Positions 18,104 to 27,359 of a DNA stretch of 64,000 nucleotides are shown here, one piece after another. The position numbers and the translations under genes were made by a program. This DNA is from Cellulomonas chengniuliangii. Lineage in GTDB: Bacteria; Actinomycetota; Actinomycetes; Actinomycetales; Cellulomonadaceae. Location: NCBI RefSeq assembly GCF_024508335.1, contig NZ_CP101988.1:2604001-2668000 (forward strand), read 5' to 3'. The notes under the pieces are model-generated. The model worked only from the letters and a program-made list of their open reading frames with translations. It made no database searches and was not told the DNA's origin. The stretch's first letter is position 1. Each line of letters starts with the position of its first letter.

Positions 18104-20037
18104 CGCGCTCTCAAGTCGCGCTGCCCATCGAGCCTGAATCGCAGCCCAGCGATCCCCCGGCCCGCAGGCTGCTAGCACGACTTCGGCAGCCGAGTCTCGG
18201 GGACATCGCGATCGGCGCGACAGGTATTGCGGCATTTGCTTTCGTCATCGCATTGCATGGTTTCATCCCGGGCAGAAGCCAGCCCGCGTTGATGACGATG
18301 CACGGCGCGGGAATGATCCAGTGTCTCCGCGAACAGGGCATCAGCTCGCTGTGGAACTGGTGCATGGATGTTGGGGCGCCCGCGGGAACCCCGTTCCTCA
18401 CGGGGCTCCCGCAGATCTACCTCGGCTGGCTCGTGAACTACCTCCCGTTCATTGGGCCCTGGGAGGCGCACCAGATCTCGAATGCGCTGGTCGATGCCAT
18501 CGCACTCATCGGCGGCTACATGCTCATGCGTCGATGGTCCGCTCCCCGGTGGGTCGCGCTCCTGACATCGACCGTGTACCTGACCTCGCTCAGCATCACT
18601 CGGATGAACGGCTTCGCCTACACGTTCTCGGGTTTTGTGCTCTTGCCCGCCTACATCGCAGTCGCCCTCTGGATCCTCGACCAGTTCGTGCGCGGCCGAC
18701 GCCTGTGGGCCACCCTCGCGACCTTCATCCTCGCATTTGTCGTAGTCTTCACCGACGGGTACTCATTCTTCGGCGCCGCTCTCGCCATCGGCGCACTCGT
18801 GCTCGTCTGGGGGCTCCAGCGCCGGGAGGCGTGGCGGAGCGTGCTGTGGGCAATAGCCACGTTTGGCGCCGCAATCGTCTCGGCAGGCCTGGCCTTCCTC
18901 GTCTACACACCCGACAACGTCGCAGAGGTGCCAGTCGGAATCGGCGCCTTCCGGTATTTGGGGCTCGATATCGCGACCCTCTTCATTCCCCAGCCATCTC
19001 TGTGGTGGGCGAGCGAAGCCGGGCTCCCGAGCTTGGTCGGGGAGCTCTGGGGCGACGGCTCCAATGTGGCCGGCAACTACGTCGGGTTCTCTGTGATCGG
19101 TTTGATCGCCTGGTGGTTGTGGAGGGGCCGGAGAAGGCAGTCGCCTCAGACGCGATCAGAAGTCTTCGCCCTTCTCGCTGTCGCGCTCGTCGCGCTTGTC
19201 CTCTCGCTCGGGCCGGCACTCAAAGTCTTCTCGATGACTCAGGAGATCACCCCCGAATGGGATGTCCCCACGTCAATGACGACACTTGGGCTTCCGACGA
19301 CCTGGCTCTACGAGTCGATGGCGGGCTTCGACGCGATGCGTGCCACGTACCGCTGGTTTGTCGTCACGCGCTTCGTGCTGGTCTTCGCCAGTGGGGTCGC
19401 GCTCGGGGCGATCTGGAGGTCGACGACCAAGCGACCCGTTCCAGCCGAGGGTCTTCTACTTACTCGGACAGGAGCGCACCGATGGGCGCAGGCGGCAACC
19501 TGCCTGCTCGCGGTGCTCATGGTGGCGGAGACTGCGGTCAATGTTCCCGCTGTGATGGCGAGTGGCGCGGCGCACAGACGGCACGTCGACGCGATCAGGT
19601 ATGGAATCGTGCCGGAGATGGCAGCGATGATCCGCCCAGGCGAACGCTTCCTCGTGGTCCCGACTCGGAACGACTTCATGCTCAACGGAGTCATCCCCTT
19701 CACCGAGGGAATCGGGTTCAACTCGGCTCCTGACAAGAACTACAACTTCGCGCGCGCATCGTGGCCAGATTCCGTCGTCGCCGCCGCCGACGCTGTCGGT
19801 GAACCGGAACAGAACGCCGCTTTCTGCCAGGCCCTGGCGGCTGGTGACACCGACGCCATCGTGATCAGCTACCTCGATCCGCACTATGACGCGCGCAGTT
19901 GGCCCCCGGATGCTGACAGGACGGCCTATTACCAGTGGCTCGCAGATGGCGTGGCTCAGGACGCCAGGTTTGACGTCACACGGGGCGCCTACCTCTCAGT
20001 GATCCGTCTGGGCCCCGAGTGCGACGACGGTCGATGA
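18100..20037 (+). CDS. Large polytopic membrane protein, GT-C/YfhO-like
   Basis: A 645-residue protein with an approximately 40-residue cytoplasmic lead, about twelve membrane helices and a soluble C-terminal domain. The first external loop carries WNWCMDVGAPAGTPFLTGLPQIYLG, split here only for reading; the Asp and the TGLPQ segment recall YfhO and related GT-C proteins. It likely transfers a sugar from a polyprenyl carrier outside the membrane, but no donor or acceptor can be assigned. GTG 18100 overlaps the aminotransferase stop, and its own stop overlaps the next start, so five genes from ugd onward look co-transcribed. Confidence 0.65.
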   Translation: MTRSQVALPIEPESQPSDPPARRLLARLRQPSLGDIAIGATGIAAFAFVIALHGFIPGRSQPALMTMHGAGMIQCLREQGISSLWNWCMDVGAPAGTPFLTGLPQIYLGWLVNYLPFIGPWEAHQISNALVDAIALIGGYMLMRRWSAPRWVALLTSTVYLTSLSITRMNGFAYTFSGFVLLPAYIAVALWILDQFVRGRRLWATLATFILAFVVVFTDGYSFFGAALAIGALVLVWGLQRREAWRSVLWAIATFGAAIVSAGLAFLVYTPDNVAEVPVGIGAFRYLGLDIATLFIPQPSLWWASEAGLPSLVGELWGDGSNVAGNYVGFSVIGLIAWWLWRGRRRQSPQTRSEVFALLAVALVALVLSLGPALKVFSMTQEITPEWDVPTSMTTLGLPTTWLYESMAGFDAMRATYRWFVVTRFVLVFASGVALGAIWRSTTKRPVPAEGLLLTRTGAHRWAQAATCLLAVLMVAETAVNVPAVMASGAAHRRHVDAIRYGIVPEMAAMIRPGERFLVVPTRNDFMLNGVIPFTEGIGFNSAPDKNYNFARASWPDSVVAAADAVGEPEQNAAFCQALAAGDTDAIVISYLDPHYDARSWPPDADRTAYYQWLADGVAQDARFDVTRGAYLSVIRLGPECDDGR

Positions 20038-21026
20038 GCCAAGAGCCGCTCATCGAGCCCTCCTCGGATGCGGTGCCGCCGGGGAACGTCGGCAAGCGCC
20101 GCCGCTCGTTGTCCTCCGGGCTACGGGTGGCATTCGCTGTCGCCATCCTCGGAGCGCTGACGCTGACGCTGGTCAACCGGTTCGAGGACATCCGCCATGC
20201 CTTGTCGAACCTGGAGTGGCAGCAGGTGCTGGTGTCGCTCGGCTGCGTCGCCCTCGGGCTCTTCGCGCAGTGGCATGCGTGGCACGCGCTCTTGGCCGGC
20301 ACCGGCACAAGCACGCCCCCTCGCCACACGAGTGCGCAGATCTTCTTCGTTGGACAACTGGGCAAGTACATCCCGGGGGGCGTGTGGACGCTCCTCGCCC
20401 AGGCCGAGCTCGGTAGTGCTCATGCGGTGTCACGTTCACGGAGCCTCGTTGTCGGGTCCGGAGCGCTTGGCGTGACGGTGGTCTCGGGTGCGGGCGTCGG
20501 CGGACTCGCGCTCGCCCTCGCGTCGCCGGGCTTCTTGTCCACCTACTGTTGGGCGCTCCTTGCGCTACCGGCGGGGGCCGTCGCGCTCACCCCTCGCGTC
20601 TTCAACTGGCTGGTCGCCCTGGTCCTTCGGACCACCCGCAAGGACGTCGGCGACCTCGCGGTCAGCGCGAAGCCGTTGATGCTCTCGGCGCTGTGGTCGA
20701 GTGCGATGTGGCTTGCCTTCGGGTTCCACGCCTGGGTGCTGGTCAGGGCCCTTGGCGGCCGAGGAGACCACGTCGGTCTCGTGACCCTCGGCGCGGTCAC
20801 ACTGTCGTGGGTGATCGGAATTGTCGTGATCTTCGCGCCGGCCGGCGCGGGCGCACGTGAGGTGGCGTTGATCGCCCTCATGGCTCCGGTGCTGGACGCG
20901 CCCGAGGCGCTGGTCCTCGCGCTCTCAAGCCGGGCGCTCCTCATCGTCGGGGACGTCGCCGCGTCCACCGCTGTCGCCCCGCGCTACATTCGCGCCAAGC
21001 TCACCGCTGCGCGACGCCGCCGTTAG
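20034..21026 (+). CDS. Lysylphosphatidylglycerol synthase TM-like (UPF0104/AglD-like) protein
   Basis: A 330-residue membrane protein of about eight helices. FFVGQLGKYIPGGVWTLLAQ is the signature of the UPF0104/LPG-synthase transmembrane family, and FAPAGAGAREVALI is its second conserved block. The synthetase domain of MprF is absent. Members occur in glycan and lipid-linked sugar clusters (for example archaeal AglD) and are thought to act in lipid or lipid-sugar translocation. ATG 20034 overlaps the upstream stop. Last gene of the ugd operon; no strong terminator is visible in the 57 bases before the convergent gene. Confidence 0.8.
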   Translation: MSQEPLIEPSSDAVPPGNVGKRRRSLSSGLRVAFAVAILGALTLTLVNRFEDIRHALSNLEWQQVLVSLGCVALGLFAQWHAWHALLAGTGTSTPPRHTSAQIFFVGQLGKYIPGGVWTLLAQAELGSAHAVSRSRSLVVGSGALGVTVVSGAGVGGLALALASPGFLSTYCWALLALPAGAVALTPRVFNWLVALVLRTTRKDVGDLAVSAKPLMLSALWSSAMWLAFGFHAWVLVRALGGRGDHVGLVTLGAVTLSWVIGIVVIFAPAGAGAREVALIALMAPVLDAPEALVLALSSRALLIVGDVAASTAVAPRYIRAKLTAARRRR

Positions 21027-21083
21027 GGCCGGTCGGCTCGTCCTTCGACGGCACCGCCTCTTCCCCGTCTCGCGCGCTCCGCG

Positions 21084-22097
21084 TCAACTCATGGACGTGG
21101 GCAAGCCGACCTGATGACGCTCCACGAGTGGCGACACCGTGCGGTCCGCCGTCAGCTCGCGCGCGTACTGCATATCCTTGATCCGCTCGAGCGACTCTTC
21201 CAGAAGGATGCGGTTGGTTCGTTGCAGATCGGACAGGACGCCCAGTGCGAATGAGAGAAGCGCCGCTACCAGAAGCAGCAGTCCAACCATGAGCGACTGC
21301 AGATGCCCGCCGTGGGTGCCTGACAACCAGAGCACGCCGTATCGCACGAAGGGAATGAGGCCCGCGACGGTGAAGGCGCCGCCGAGGGTGGCGAACACGC
21401 GGTAGGGCTTGAACATGATGTAAGCCCTGATGATCGCCGAGGCGGACTTCGCGATGTGCTGCGCACTGTTCTTGAAAAGACGCGACTCTCGGGTTTTCGC
21501 GTTCGTGACCACCGGAATACTGACAATTCGCAGACGCTTGTTCCCCGCCTGGATGATCGTCTCCATGCAGTAGCTGAATCGCGTGATGATGTTGAGCCTG
21601 AGGAGCGAGTCTCGCGAGTATGCGCGGAAACCACTCGCCGCGTCGGGGAGATCCGTGCCCGCCGCCATGTTCACCACCTTGCTGCCGACCTGCTGCAACA
21701 ACTTCTTGGCGCGGGAGAAGTGCGCGATTTTGGAGGTCTGGCGGTCGGCGATGACAATGTCAGCCTCCCCCCTGACGATCGGAGCGACAAGATCTCCGAT
21801 CCGTTCCTGCGGGTACTGGTTGTCGCCGTCGGTGTTCACGACGACGTCCGCGCCATGTGCGAGCGCGTAGTCGACCCCATCCCTGAACGACCGGGCAAGG
21901 CCCATGTTCCGTGTGTGCCTCACCACGTGACGCACCCCGTGCTCGAGCGCCACCTCCACTGTCCGGTCGGTGGAACCGTCATCGACGACGACGATCTCGA
22001 TCTCGTCAACACCCGAGATCTCTTGGGGGATGGAGCGGAGGACGAGCGGCAGCGTCTCTTCCTCATTGAGGCACGGTATCTGCACAAAAACCTTCAC
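21084..22097 (-). CDS. Polyprenyl-phosphate glycosyltransferase, GT2 with C-terminal helices
   Basis: A 337-residue GT2 enzyme of the DPM1/GtrB type. Motifs: VFVQIPCLNEEETLP, IVVVDDGSTDRT, DVVVNTDGDNQYPQ (DxD) and SGFRAYSRDSLL. Two C-terminal helices (residues about 235-290) anchor it. It should transfer a sugar to polyprenyl phosphate, feeding the GT-C-like proteins and GtrA of the locus. GTG 22097 has GGGAAGG seven bases upstream. It is transcribed convergently to the ugd operon, and its upstream region contains the IS256-type insertion about 230 bases away. Confidence 0.85.
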   Translation of the reverse strand: MKVFVQIPCLNEEETLPLVLRSIPQEISGVDEIEIVVVDDGSTDRTVEVALEHGVRHVVRHTRNMGLARSFRDGVDYALAHGADVVVNTDGDNQYPQERIGDLVAPIVRGEADIVIADRQTSKIAHFSRAKKLLQQVGSKVVNMAAGTDLPDAASGFRAYSRDSLLRLNIITRFSYCMETIIQAGNKRLRIVSIPVVTNAKTRESRLFKNSAQHIAKSASAIIRAYIMFKPYRVFATLGGAFTVAGLIPFVRYGVLWLSGTHGGHLQSLMVGLLLLVAALLSFALGVLSDLQRTNRILLEESLERIKDMQYARELTADRTVSPLVERHQVGLPTSMS

Positions 22098-22314
22098 GGC
22101 GGGGCCTTCCCGTAACCTTGGCGGGTCAAAATCGCAATACCCACGCGGCCAGAAGCCACGGGGATGCGCTCATGCGTCCCCGGCCTGCTCACGAAGGCGT
22201 GGTTCCATCTCTGCCGCACGATACCTGTGGTGTTCGGCTCATGGCCAAACGCGACTGAGGAACGTTGCCGTGCCCCTGTCCGTCCGGCAGACGCGCGAGG
22301 TTGCGCCGACCGAC

Positions 22315-22325
22315 ACCGGACAGCG
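22315..22325. repeat. Left flanking direct repeat of the IS
   Basis: ACCGGACAGCG, identical to 23705-23715. A likely target-site duplication, slightly longer than the 8-9 bases usual for IS256. Confidence 0.7.
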
Positions 22326-22331
22326 AGTGGC

Positions 22332-22351
22332 GTCCCTGATAGTGGTGTAGC
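22332..22351 (+). repeat. Left terminal inverted repeat of the IS
   Basis: GTCCCTGATAGTGGTGTAGC; 18 of 20 bases match the complement of the right repeat. Confidence 0.8.
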
Positions 22352-22419
22352 GCTGGTGGCTGGGTCGTCGCCCGTAGACGACGAGGCGGTCACCGCGTGA
22401 TCCTTCGAGTGAACCTCTC

Positions 22420-23660
22420 ACAGCACCCTCGACCACACCACACATTGTCGACTCCGGGGCTGTTCTGGGCCAGGCCCTCTCGCAGGCGTCCCCGGACCTG
22501 ATGCGTGACCTGCTGGGCACGGTGATCAATTCGCTGCTGTCCGCGGAGGCCGACGCGGTCTGCGGCGCCGAGTGGGGCCGACCCTCCCCTGACCGGGTCA
22601 ACCAGCGCAACGGCTACCGCCACCGCGACCTGGACACCCGTGTCGGAACCATCGACGTCGCCGTGCCCAAGCTGCGCACGGGCTCCTACTTCCCCGAGTG
22701 GCTCCTCGAGCGCCGCAAGCGCGCCGAGGCCGCCCTGATCTCGGTCGTGGCTACCTGCTACCTGCTCGGGCTCTCCACCCGCCGCATGGACAAGCTCGTC
22801 GAGTCGCTGGGCATCACCTCGCTGTCCAAGTCCCAGGTCTCGCGGATGGCCAGCGACCTGGACGCCCAAGTCGCCGCGTTCCGGACCCGGTCCCTGGCCG
22901 ACACAGGGCCTCCACGTTCGTCGCCGCGGACGCCCTGACGATGAAGGTCCGCGAGGCCGGACGGGTCATCAACGCCGTCGTGCTGGTCGCGACCGGGGTC
23001 AATGCCGACGGGCACCGGGAGGTCCTGGGCTGCACCGTCACCTCGAGCGAGACCAAAGAGGCGTGGAACGTGTTCTTCGCCGACCTGGTCGCCCGGGGTC
23101 TTTGCGGGGTCCGCCTGGTCACCTCCGACGCCCACCGCGGGCTGGTCGAGGCGATCGCGGCGAACCTGCCCGGGGCGACCTGGCAGCGGTGTCGCACCCA
23201 CTACGCCGCGAACCTGATGTCCGCGTGCCCGAAGAGCTCGTGGCCGGCCGTGAAGACGATGCTCCACTCCGTCTACGACCAGCCCGACGCCGACTCGGTC
23301 CACGCCCAGTTCGACAAGCTCCTGGACACCGTCGCCGACAAGCTCCCGGCCGTCTTCGAGCACCTGGACGCCGCACGGGCGGACGTGCTCGCGTTCACCA
23401 GCTTCCCCAAGGAGATCTGGCGGCAGATCTGGTCGAACAACCCCAACGAGCGCTTGAACAAGGAGATCCGCCGCCGCACCGACGTCGTGGGGATCTTTCC
23501 CGACCGCGACTCCGTGACCCGCCTGGTCGGCGCCGTCCTGGCCGAACAGCACGATGAGTGGGCCGAAGGACGCCACTACTTCGCTCTGGACGTCCTGGCC
23601 ACGGCCCGACTCACCCTCATCACCGACACCGAGGAGGAGCCCCCGGCCCTGTCTTCCTGA
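22420..23660 (+). pseudogene. IS256-family transposase, frameshifted
   Basis: The mutator-type transposase is read in two frames. The first covers IVDSGAVLGQALSQASPDLM to about 22908 (VVGAEW-like CGAEWGRPSP, RNGYRHRDLDTRVGTI, STRRMDKLVESLG). The second resumes at ACG 22914 (TFVAADALTMKVRE, VTSDAHRGLVEAI, NPNERLNKEIRRRTD) and ends at 23660. Comparing with the family pattern GPYTFVAADAL shows one base missing in 22906-22914. The DDE residues are split across the break: both Asp and the Glu are in the second part. No start codon in frame with the first part was found, so the N-terminus also looks damaged. Not expected to be active unless the shift is a sequencing error. Confidence 0.85.
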
Positions 23661-23681
23661 CCTCGAGGATCACGTCGAACG

Positions 23682-23701
23682 GCTACACCACTCCCAGGGA
23701 C
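23682..23701 (-). repeat. Right terminal inverted repeat of the IS
   Basis: GCTACACCACTCCCAGGGAC; complement of the left repeat except for two bases. Confidence 0.8.
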
Positions 23702-23704
23702 TTG

Positions 23705-23715
23705 ACCGGACAGCG
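23705..23715. repeat. Right flanking direct repeat of the IS
   Basis: ACCGGACAGCG, matching 22315-22325. Confidence 0.7.
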
Positions 23716-23898
23716 CGTCGAGTCCCCTGCACGCGGCCACCTAGCCCGCCACATGACCGCTGAGAGCTGTTCAGGTCGATCTCCCGCAGGCGGTCCCCCA
23801 TGGAGTCAGTCGATGACACCATCAGCCGGCTGGCTTGGACGAGCAAGCCCCTCCGTATCGCAACGATGGAGCCCACACTTCGTGGTCAGAACGTGGCG

Positions 23899-25251
23899 TC
23901 AGCGCGGGTGAGACAAGGTCGGGTTCGCACCGGCGCGATCGGCAACGTGCGGGAGCACTCGTGGCTCACCTCCGAAGAGGTCCTCAACGCGCTGGCTCAC
24001 CGCCTCGACAACTCGAAGGTCCTCCGAGAGACCGAGGCTGAGCAGCACGCCGCCAAGAGAGCTCGTCAACTGATGCCTGATCTCGGCGTCTCGATCTGCT
24101 TCGAGCACCTCCATCACGCGACGCGCATAACCTGCTGGCTCATGGTGCGCCCGTACATGCAGGCGGGCTGCCTTGGATGCCTCCGGTAGATCACTTCCCA
24201 GAATTGAGTCCAGCGCGGCAGCCACTGGGACGGCGGTCGGCGGGGCCTCGACATGCCTCATGAATGAGCCCACAACCTCGCGGTAACTGCCCTCAGCAAC
24301 CGCCACAACCGGAAGGCCAGCGTCAAGGCTCTCGAGAAGGGCATACGAGGCGCCCTCGAGGCAAGGCTCGCGCAGCACCGTTGCCACAGTCGCATGCTCC
24401 CGCAAACTCGCCATAACCTCGTCGGATGGGCTTGAGAAGGCCGTGAATGAACTCGCCATCCCCGCTCGCTCCGCCCAGGCTGTCACCTGCTCCATCGAGA
24501 CGCCGCCGTCCTTGCCCGCGACCACAAGATGCACGGCCCGGGTGGCGAGGAGTTCTGCGACGGCCTCGACCACCACGTCGATCCGCTTGTTCACATTGAG
24601 AACACCGGCTTGAAGGATGATCGGGACATCACGTGGCAGCCCAAGTGCTTCTCGGTCGAGCCCACCAGACCGCTGAGTCAGCAACGGCAATCCGATGACG
24701 TCCACCTCGGCCAGGGCAGTGGTGGCTAGCGCGCCCGCCGCGTACTGCGAATGCGCGATGAGATGTCTCGCTCCAGACGCGGCGAGCGACAAGAACGGGA
24801 ACGTCATCCCGTCGCCGTCGTTCCACGGGGCCGCCTCGCCTGATCCGTCGAGCACGCGGCGGGTCCGATCACCGATATCTGGACCGTACCAGCGGCCAAA
24901 TTCCTCGGCGTAGTCGCCACGATCAAGAAGGTATCCGTGAAAGAGATTGCTCAGAGAGACGTCGTGGATGACGACCACACCGGGGACGGCGAGCGACGCG
25001 AGCCAGATATCGCGATGATTCGGCGCATGGTCGCCGAGGTGGTACACCGCAGCGTCGTAGTCAGTGAGCACACTGAAGTCTTCAGGATACAAAACCCGCG
25101 TTCGCCCGCTCCAGGTCCGCCCTCCGGACTCGACTGGATGCCACACGTCGACGTCTACGCCTGGGATCAGAGCGAGCTCTTCGACAATCAAAGAGCTGAC
25201 ACGCCCGATGGCACTCTCGGGCGAGAAGGGTGTGCACCAGGCTATTCTCAT
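23899..25251 (-). CDS. Glycosyltransferase, GT4 family
   Basis: A 450-residue GT-B enzyme. N-terminal MRIAWCTPFSPESAIGRVS has the Gly-containing acceptor loop; VYHLGDHAPNHRDI and VVIHDVSLSNLFHGYL recall a clade of GT4 enzymes from O-antigen and antibiotic clusters. The donor half has LQAGVLNVNKRIDVVVEAVAEL and a variant E-x7-E motif LEGASYALLESL. ATG 25251 overlaps the upstream gene stop. It is the last of a four-gene minus-strand operon (FkbM, GT4, GT4, GT4). The C-terminal 40 residues after the catalytic domain are of no recognised family. Confidence 0.82.
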   Translation of the reverse strand: MRIAWCTPFSPESAIGRVSSLIVEELALIPGVDVDVWHPVESGGRTWSGRTRVLYPEDFSVLTDYDAAVYHLGDHAPNHRDIWLASLAVPGVVVIHDVSLSNLFHGYLLDRGDYAEEFGRWYGPDIGDRTRRVLDGSGEAAPWNDGDGMTFPFLSLAASGARHLIAHSQYAAGALATTALAEVDVIGLPLLTQRSGGLDREALGLPRDVPIILQAGVLNVNKRIDVVVEAVAELLATRAVHLVVAGKDGGVSMEQVTAWAERAGMASSFTAFSSPSDEVMASLREHATVATVLREPCLEGASYALLESLDAGLPVVAVAEGSYREVVGSFMRHVEAPPTAVPVAAALDSILGSDLPEASKAARLHVRAHHEPAGYARRVMEVLEADRDAEIRHQLTSSLGGVLLSLGLSEDLRVVEAVSQRVEDLFGGEPRVLPHVADRAGANPTLSHPR

Positions 25252-26288
25252 GAGAGCAACTCCTGGATCACGTGGTCCCACGACAGATTCAATTCTGCGA
25301 CTGCCTCGAGTGCTGCTCGCCCCATCGAGGCAGCGAGCTGGCGGTTCTCCCAAATCCGATCGAACGCCCGGGCGATATCGAGTGGGTCGGCGCGGGAGAC
25401 AATCCCCGTGACGCCATCCGTCACCAGATTGAGGATTCCACCCGAATCCTCAAGGGTGACGACGGGCCGGCCCGCGGTCATTGCCTCGGCGGTGACATAG
25501 CCGAATGAGTCTTCGTCGAGCGGGAAGTAGGCGACCGCCAATGAGGACGCTATCAATTCGCGCTTTGTCTCGGTCTCGACAAACGAGAGCCGCAACTCGA
25601 CGCGGTCACCGAGATCATTCTCCTCAACCGTTCTCCGTATCGCCTCGGCGAGCGCGGGGTCGTCAGGCTGCCCGGCAACGATGAGCCGGACCGGAGTGGT
25701 GACGTGTGCCATCGCCTGCACCGCGAGCAACGCCCGCTTGCCCGCGGACACGCGGCCGATGGACAAGACATAGTCGCCCTGGACATCACTCACGGGGATC
25801 GATCCCTCGTCAGGCAACGGCGGATAGAGCACGCGAGCATCAAGACCGTTGTGCTCACGCAAGCGCTGTTGAGTGACGTTGTCATTCGTGAAGAGCTTTC
25901 GGGCTGAACTCAAGGCCGCGGTATCGGAGAAGGTGATCGCCGCCTTGAGGTCCTTCCAAGCCTGATCGTCTACTGGAGGGCCCCAAGGGGTATCCCACAG
26001 GTCGTAGACCTGTCTGAACTGATGCAGAAGCCAAACAACCGTCTCTGGGTGAGGGACCAGGTACGCCGGGAACTTCAGGGCGATCACACGATCGACCTCA
26101 CGCAGGTCGATCGTGCGTGCGAAGAACATGGAGTCAGCGACCTCGAGCGGACTCTCCCATCGGAACGGGAGACGGATGACTTCTGCCTCGTGCCCCCGCG
26201 AGCGAAGTTCCCGGGCTAATGCGTCGGCGAGGAGTTCAGCTCCCCCCTGAATGAATGGCACGCCGTTGTTGAGGATCAGCACCCTCAT
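25248..26288 (-). CDS. Glycosyltransferase, GT4 family
   Basis: A 346-residue GT4 enzyme. It begins MRVLILNNGVPFIQGGAELL with the Gly-Gly acceptor loop; the donor half shows LSIGRVSAGKRALLAVQAM and the E-x7-E region DEDSFGYVTAEAMTAGRPVV. It is clearly related to the next gene upstream: both share PFxxGGA, the HxxxxxYDxWDT segment and NxxWDHV at the end, so the pair looks like a tandem duplication that has diverged. Overlaps of four bases on both sides indicate tight coupling. The sugar donor is not known. Confidence 0.83.
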   Translation of the reverse strand: MRVLILNNGVPFIQGGAELLADALARELRSRGHEAEVIRLPFRWESPLEVADSMFFARTIDLREVDRVIALKFPAYLVPHPETVVWLLHQFRQVYDLWDTPWGPPVDDQAWKDLKAAITFSDTAALSSARKLFTNDNVTQQRLREHNGLDARVLYPPLPDEGSIPVSDVQGDYVLSIGRVSAGKRALLAVQAMAHVTTPVRLIVAGQPDDPALAEAIRRTVEENDLGDRVELRLSFVETETKRELIASSLAVAYFPLDEDSFGYVTAEAMTAGRPVVTLEDSGGILNLVTDGVTGIVSRADPLDIARAFDRIWENRQLAASMGRAALEAVAELNLSWDHVIQELLS

Positions 26289-27322
26289 GCGAGGAGCCTG
26301 GTGACGACGTGATCCCAATTGATGTTCAGAGCGTCCACCTTCTGCTTTTGTGCTGCGCCGAGCGCGTCCGCCATGAGCCGGTCCTCATAGAGCCGGTCGA
26401 AGGCTCGACCCAGGTCTTCCGGGGTCGGGGGCACGACCAAGCCGTTGACACCGTCCTCGATCAGCTCCGTCACCCCGCCGCTGTCCGGCGTCGTAATGAC
26501 CGGTCGGCCCATTGCGGCCGCCTCGAGCGACGGATAGCCGTATGAGTCCTCGTCATGGGGCAGATATGCCACCGCAAGCGCCTCCGAAATCCTTCGGCGC
26601 TTCTCCCCTTCGTCCACCCAGCCCGGACTAATCGTCACCCGTTCCTCTAAGCCCAGTGCTCGAATCGTCCCAAGTATTTCTTTCCGATACGGCGCGAGCG
26701 GGTTATCGAAAGCACCCAATAGGTCGAGCCTCACCGCTGACCTTGTGTGCGCCAGGGCTTCCACTGTCAGAAGTTGCCGCTTGTGCGAAACGAGTCGTGC
26801 TGGATAGACAATGGTGTCGCCTGCCGTTCCCAATGGATAGCCTCCATCCGGGTCCAACGGCGGGTAGAGCACCTCGGCTCGGAGGTTGTTGTACCGAAGA
26901 AGCCGCTCCTGAATCACGCGCGAATTGCAGAAAACTCGACTCTCGGAGAGCGACGCGTCGTCCGACGAGAACATCATGCGGCGAAACTCTCGACCATGGG
27001 GGTCGTCCGCGACGTCGCGCGCAGTGTCCCACATGTCATACGAAGGTCGATGGTGGTGCAGGAACCAGACACTCTTCTTTGGGTGCCGCACCAGGTGGCT
27101 CGGGGTGCGAACGGCAATGAGGCGATCACACCGGTCGCTAAAATCGAGTGACCTCAGTCCGACCATCTGGCTGGGCATGGTGCGCGGATCAGAAGCGAAC
27201 GGCAGGGAGAAGAGATCAACCTCGTGCCCGCGCTGCTCCAATGCGCGGACGAGCCAATCGATAATAATCGTCGCCCCACCACGCAGGAATGGCACGTGTG
27301 TCGTAACCACGACGACCTTCAT
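26285..27322 (-). CDS. Glycosyltransferase, GT4 family
   Basis: A 345-residue GT4 enzyme, paralogous to its downstream neighbour. N-terminal MKVVVVTTHVPFLRGGATII; donor half VYPARLVSHKRQLLTVEAL and DEDSYGYPSLEAAAMGRPVI with E-x7-E. ATG 27322 is chosen because AAGGA lies nine bases upstream; ATG 27331 would have the same AAGGA directly abutting it, which is too close. The gene follows the FkbM methyltransferase by 37 bases. Confidence 0.83.
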   Translation of the reverse strand: MKVVVVTTHVPFLRGGATIIIDWLVRALEQRGHEVDLFSLPFASDPRTMPSQMVGLRSLDFSDRCDRLIAVRTPSHLVRHPKKSVWFLHHHRPSYDMWDTARDVADDPHGREFRRMMFSSDDASLSESRVFCNSRVIQERLLRYNNLRAEVLYPPLDPDGGYPLGTAGDTIVYPARLVSHKRQLLTVEALAHTRSAVRLDLLGAFDNPLAPYRKEILGTIRALGLEERVTISPGWVDEGEKRRRISEALAVAYLPHDEDSYGYPSLEAAAMGRPVITTPDSGGVTELIEDGVNGLVVPPTPEDLGRAFDRLYEDRLMADALGAAQKQKVDALNINWDHVVTRLLA

Positions 27323-27359
27323 GAAAGCCATTCCTTATGACCTAGAGCGATCCGCCAAT

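Larger units (their letters stand above)
22326..23704 (+). mobile_element. IS256-family insertion sequence
   Basis: About 1.38 kb, the usual size for the family. Imperfect terminal inverted repeats lie at 22332-22351 and 23682-23701 (18 of 20 bases match). An 11-base direct repeat, ACCGGACAGCG, flanks it at 22315-22325 and 23705-23715. The exact ends are uncertain because the sequence between repeat and inner TIR differs by a few bases on the two sides. It lies between a convergently oriented glycan gene and the GT4 operon and interrupts no visible gene. Confidence 0.85.

Noticed and set aside
22501-22938. Separate small transposase gene, with an independent second gene downstream
   Set aside because: Together the two frames make one IS256-family protein broken by a single missing base; IS256 elements encode one protein.
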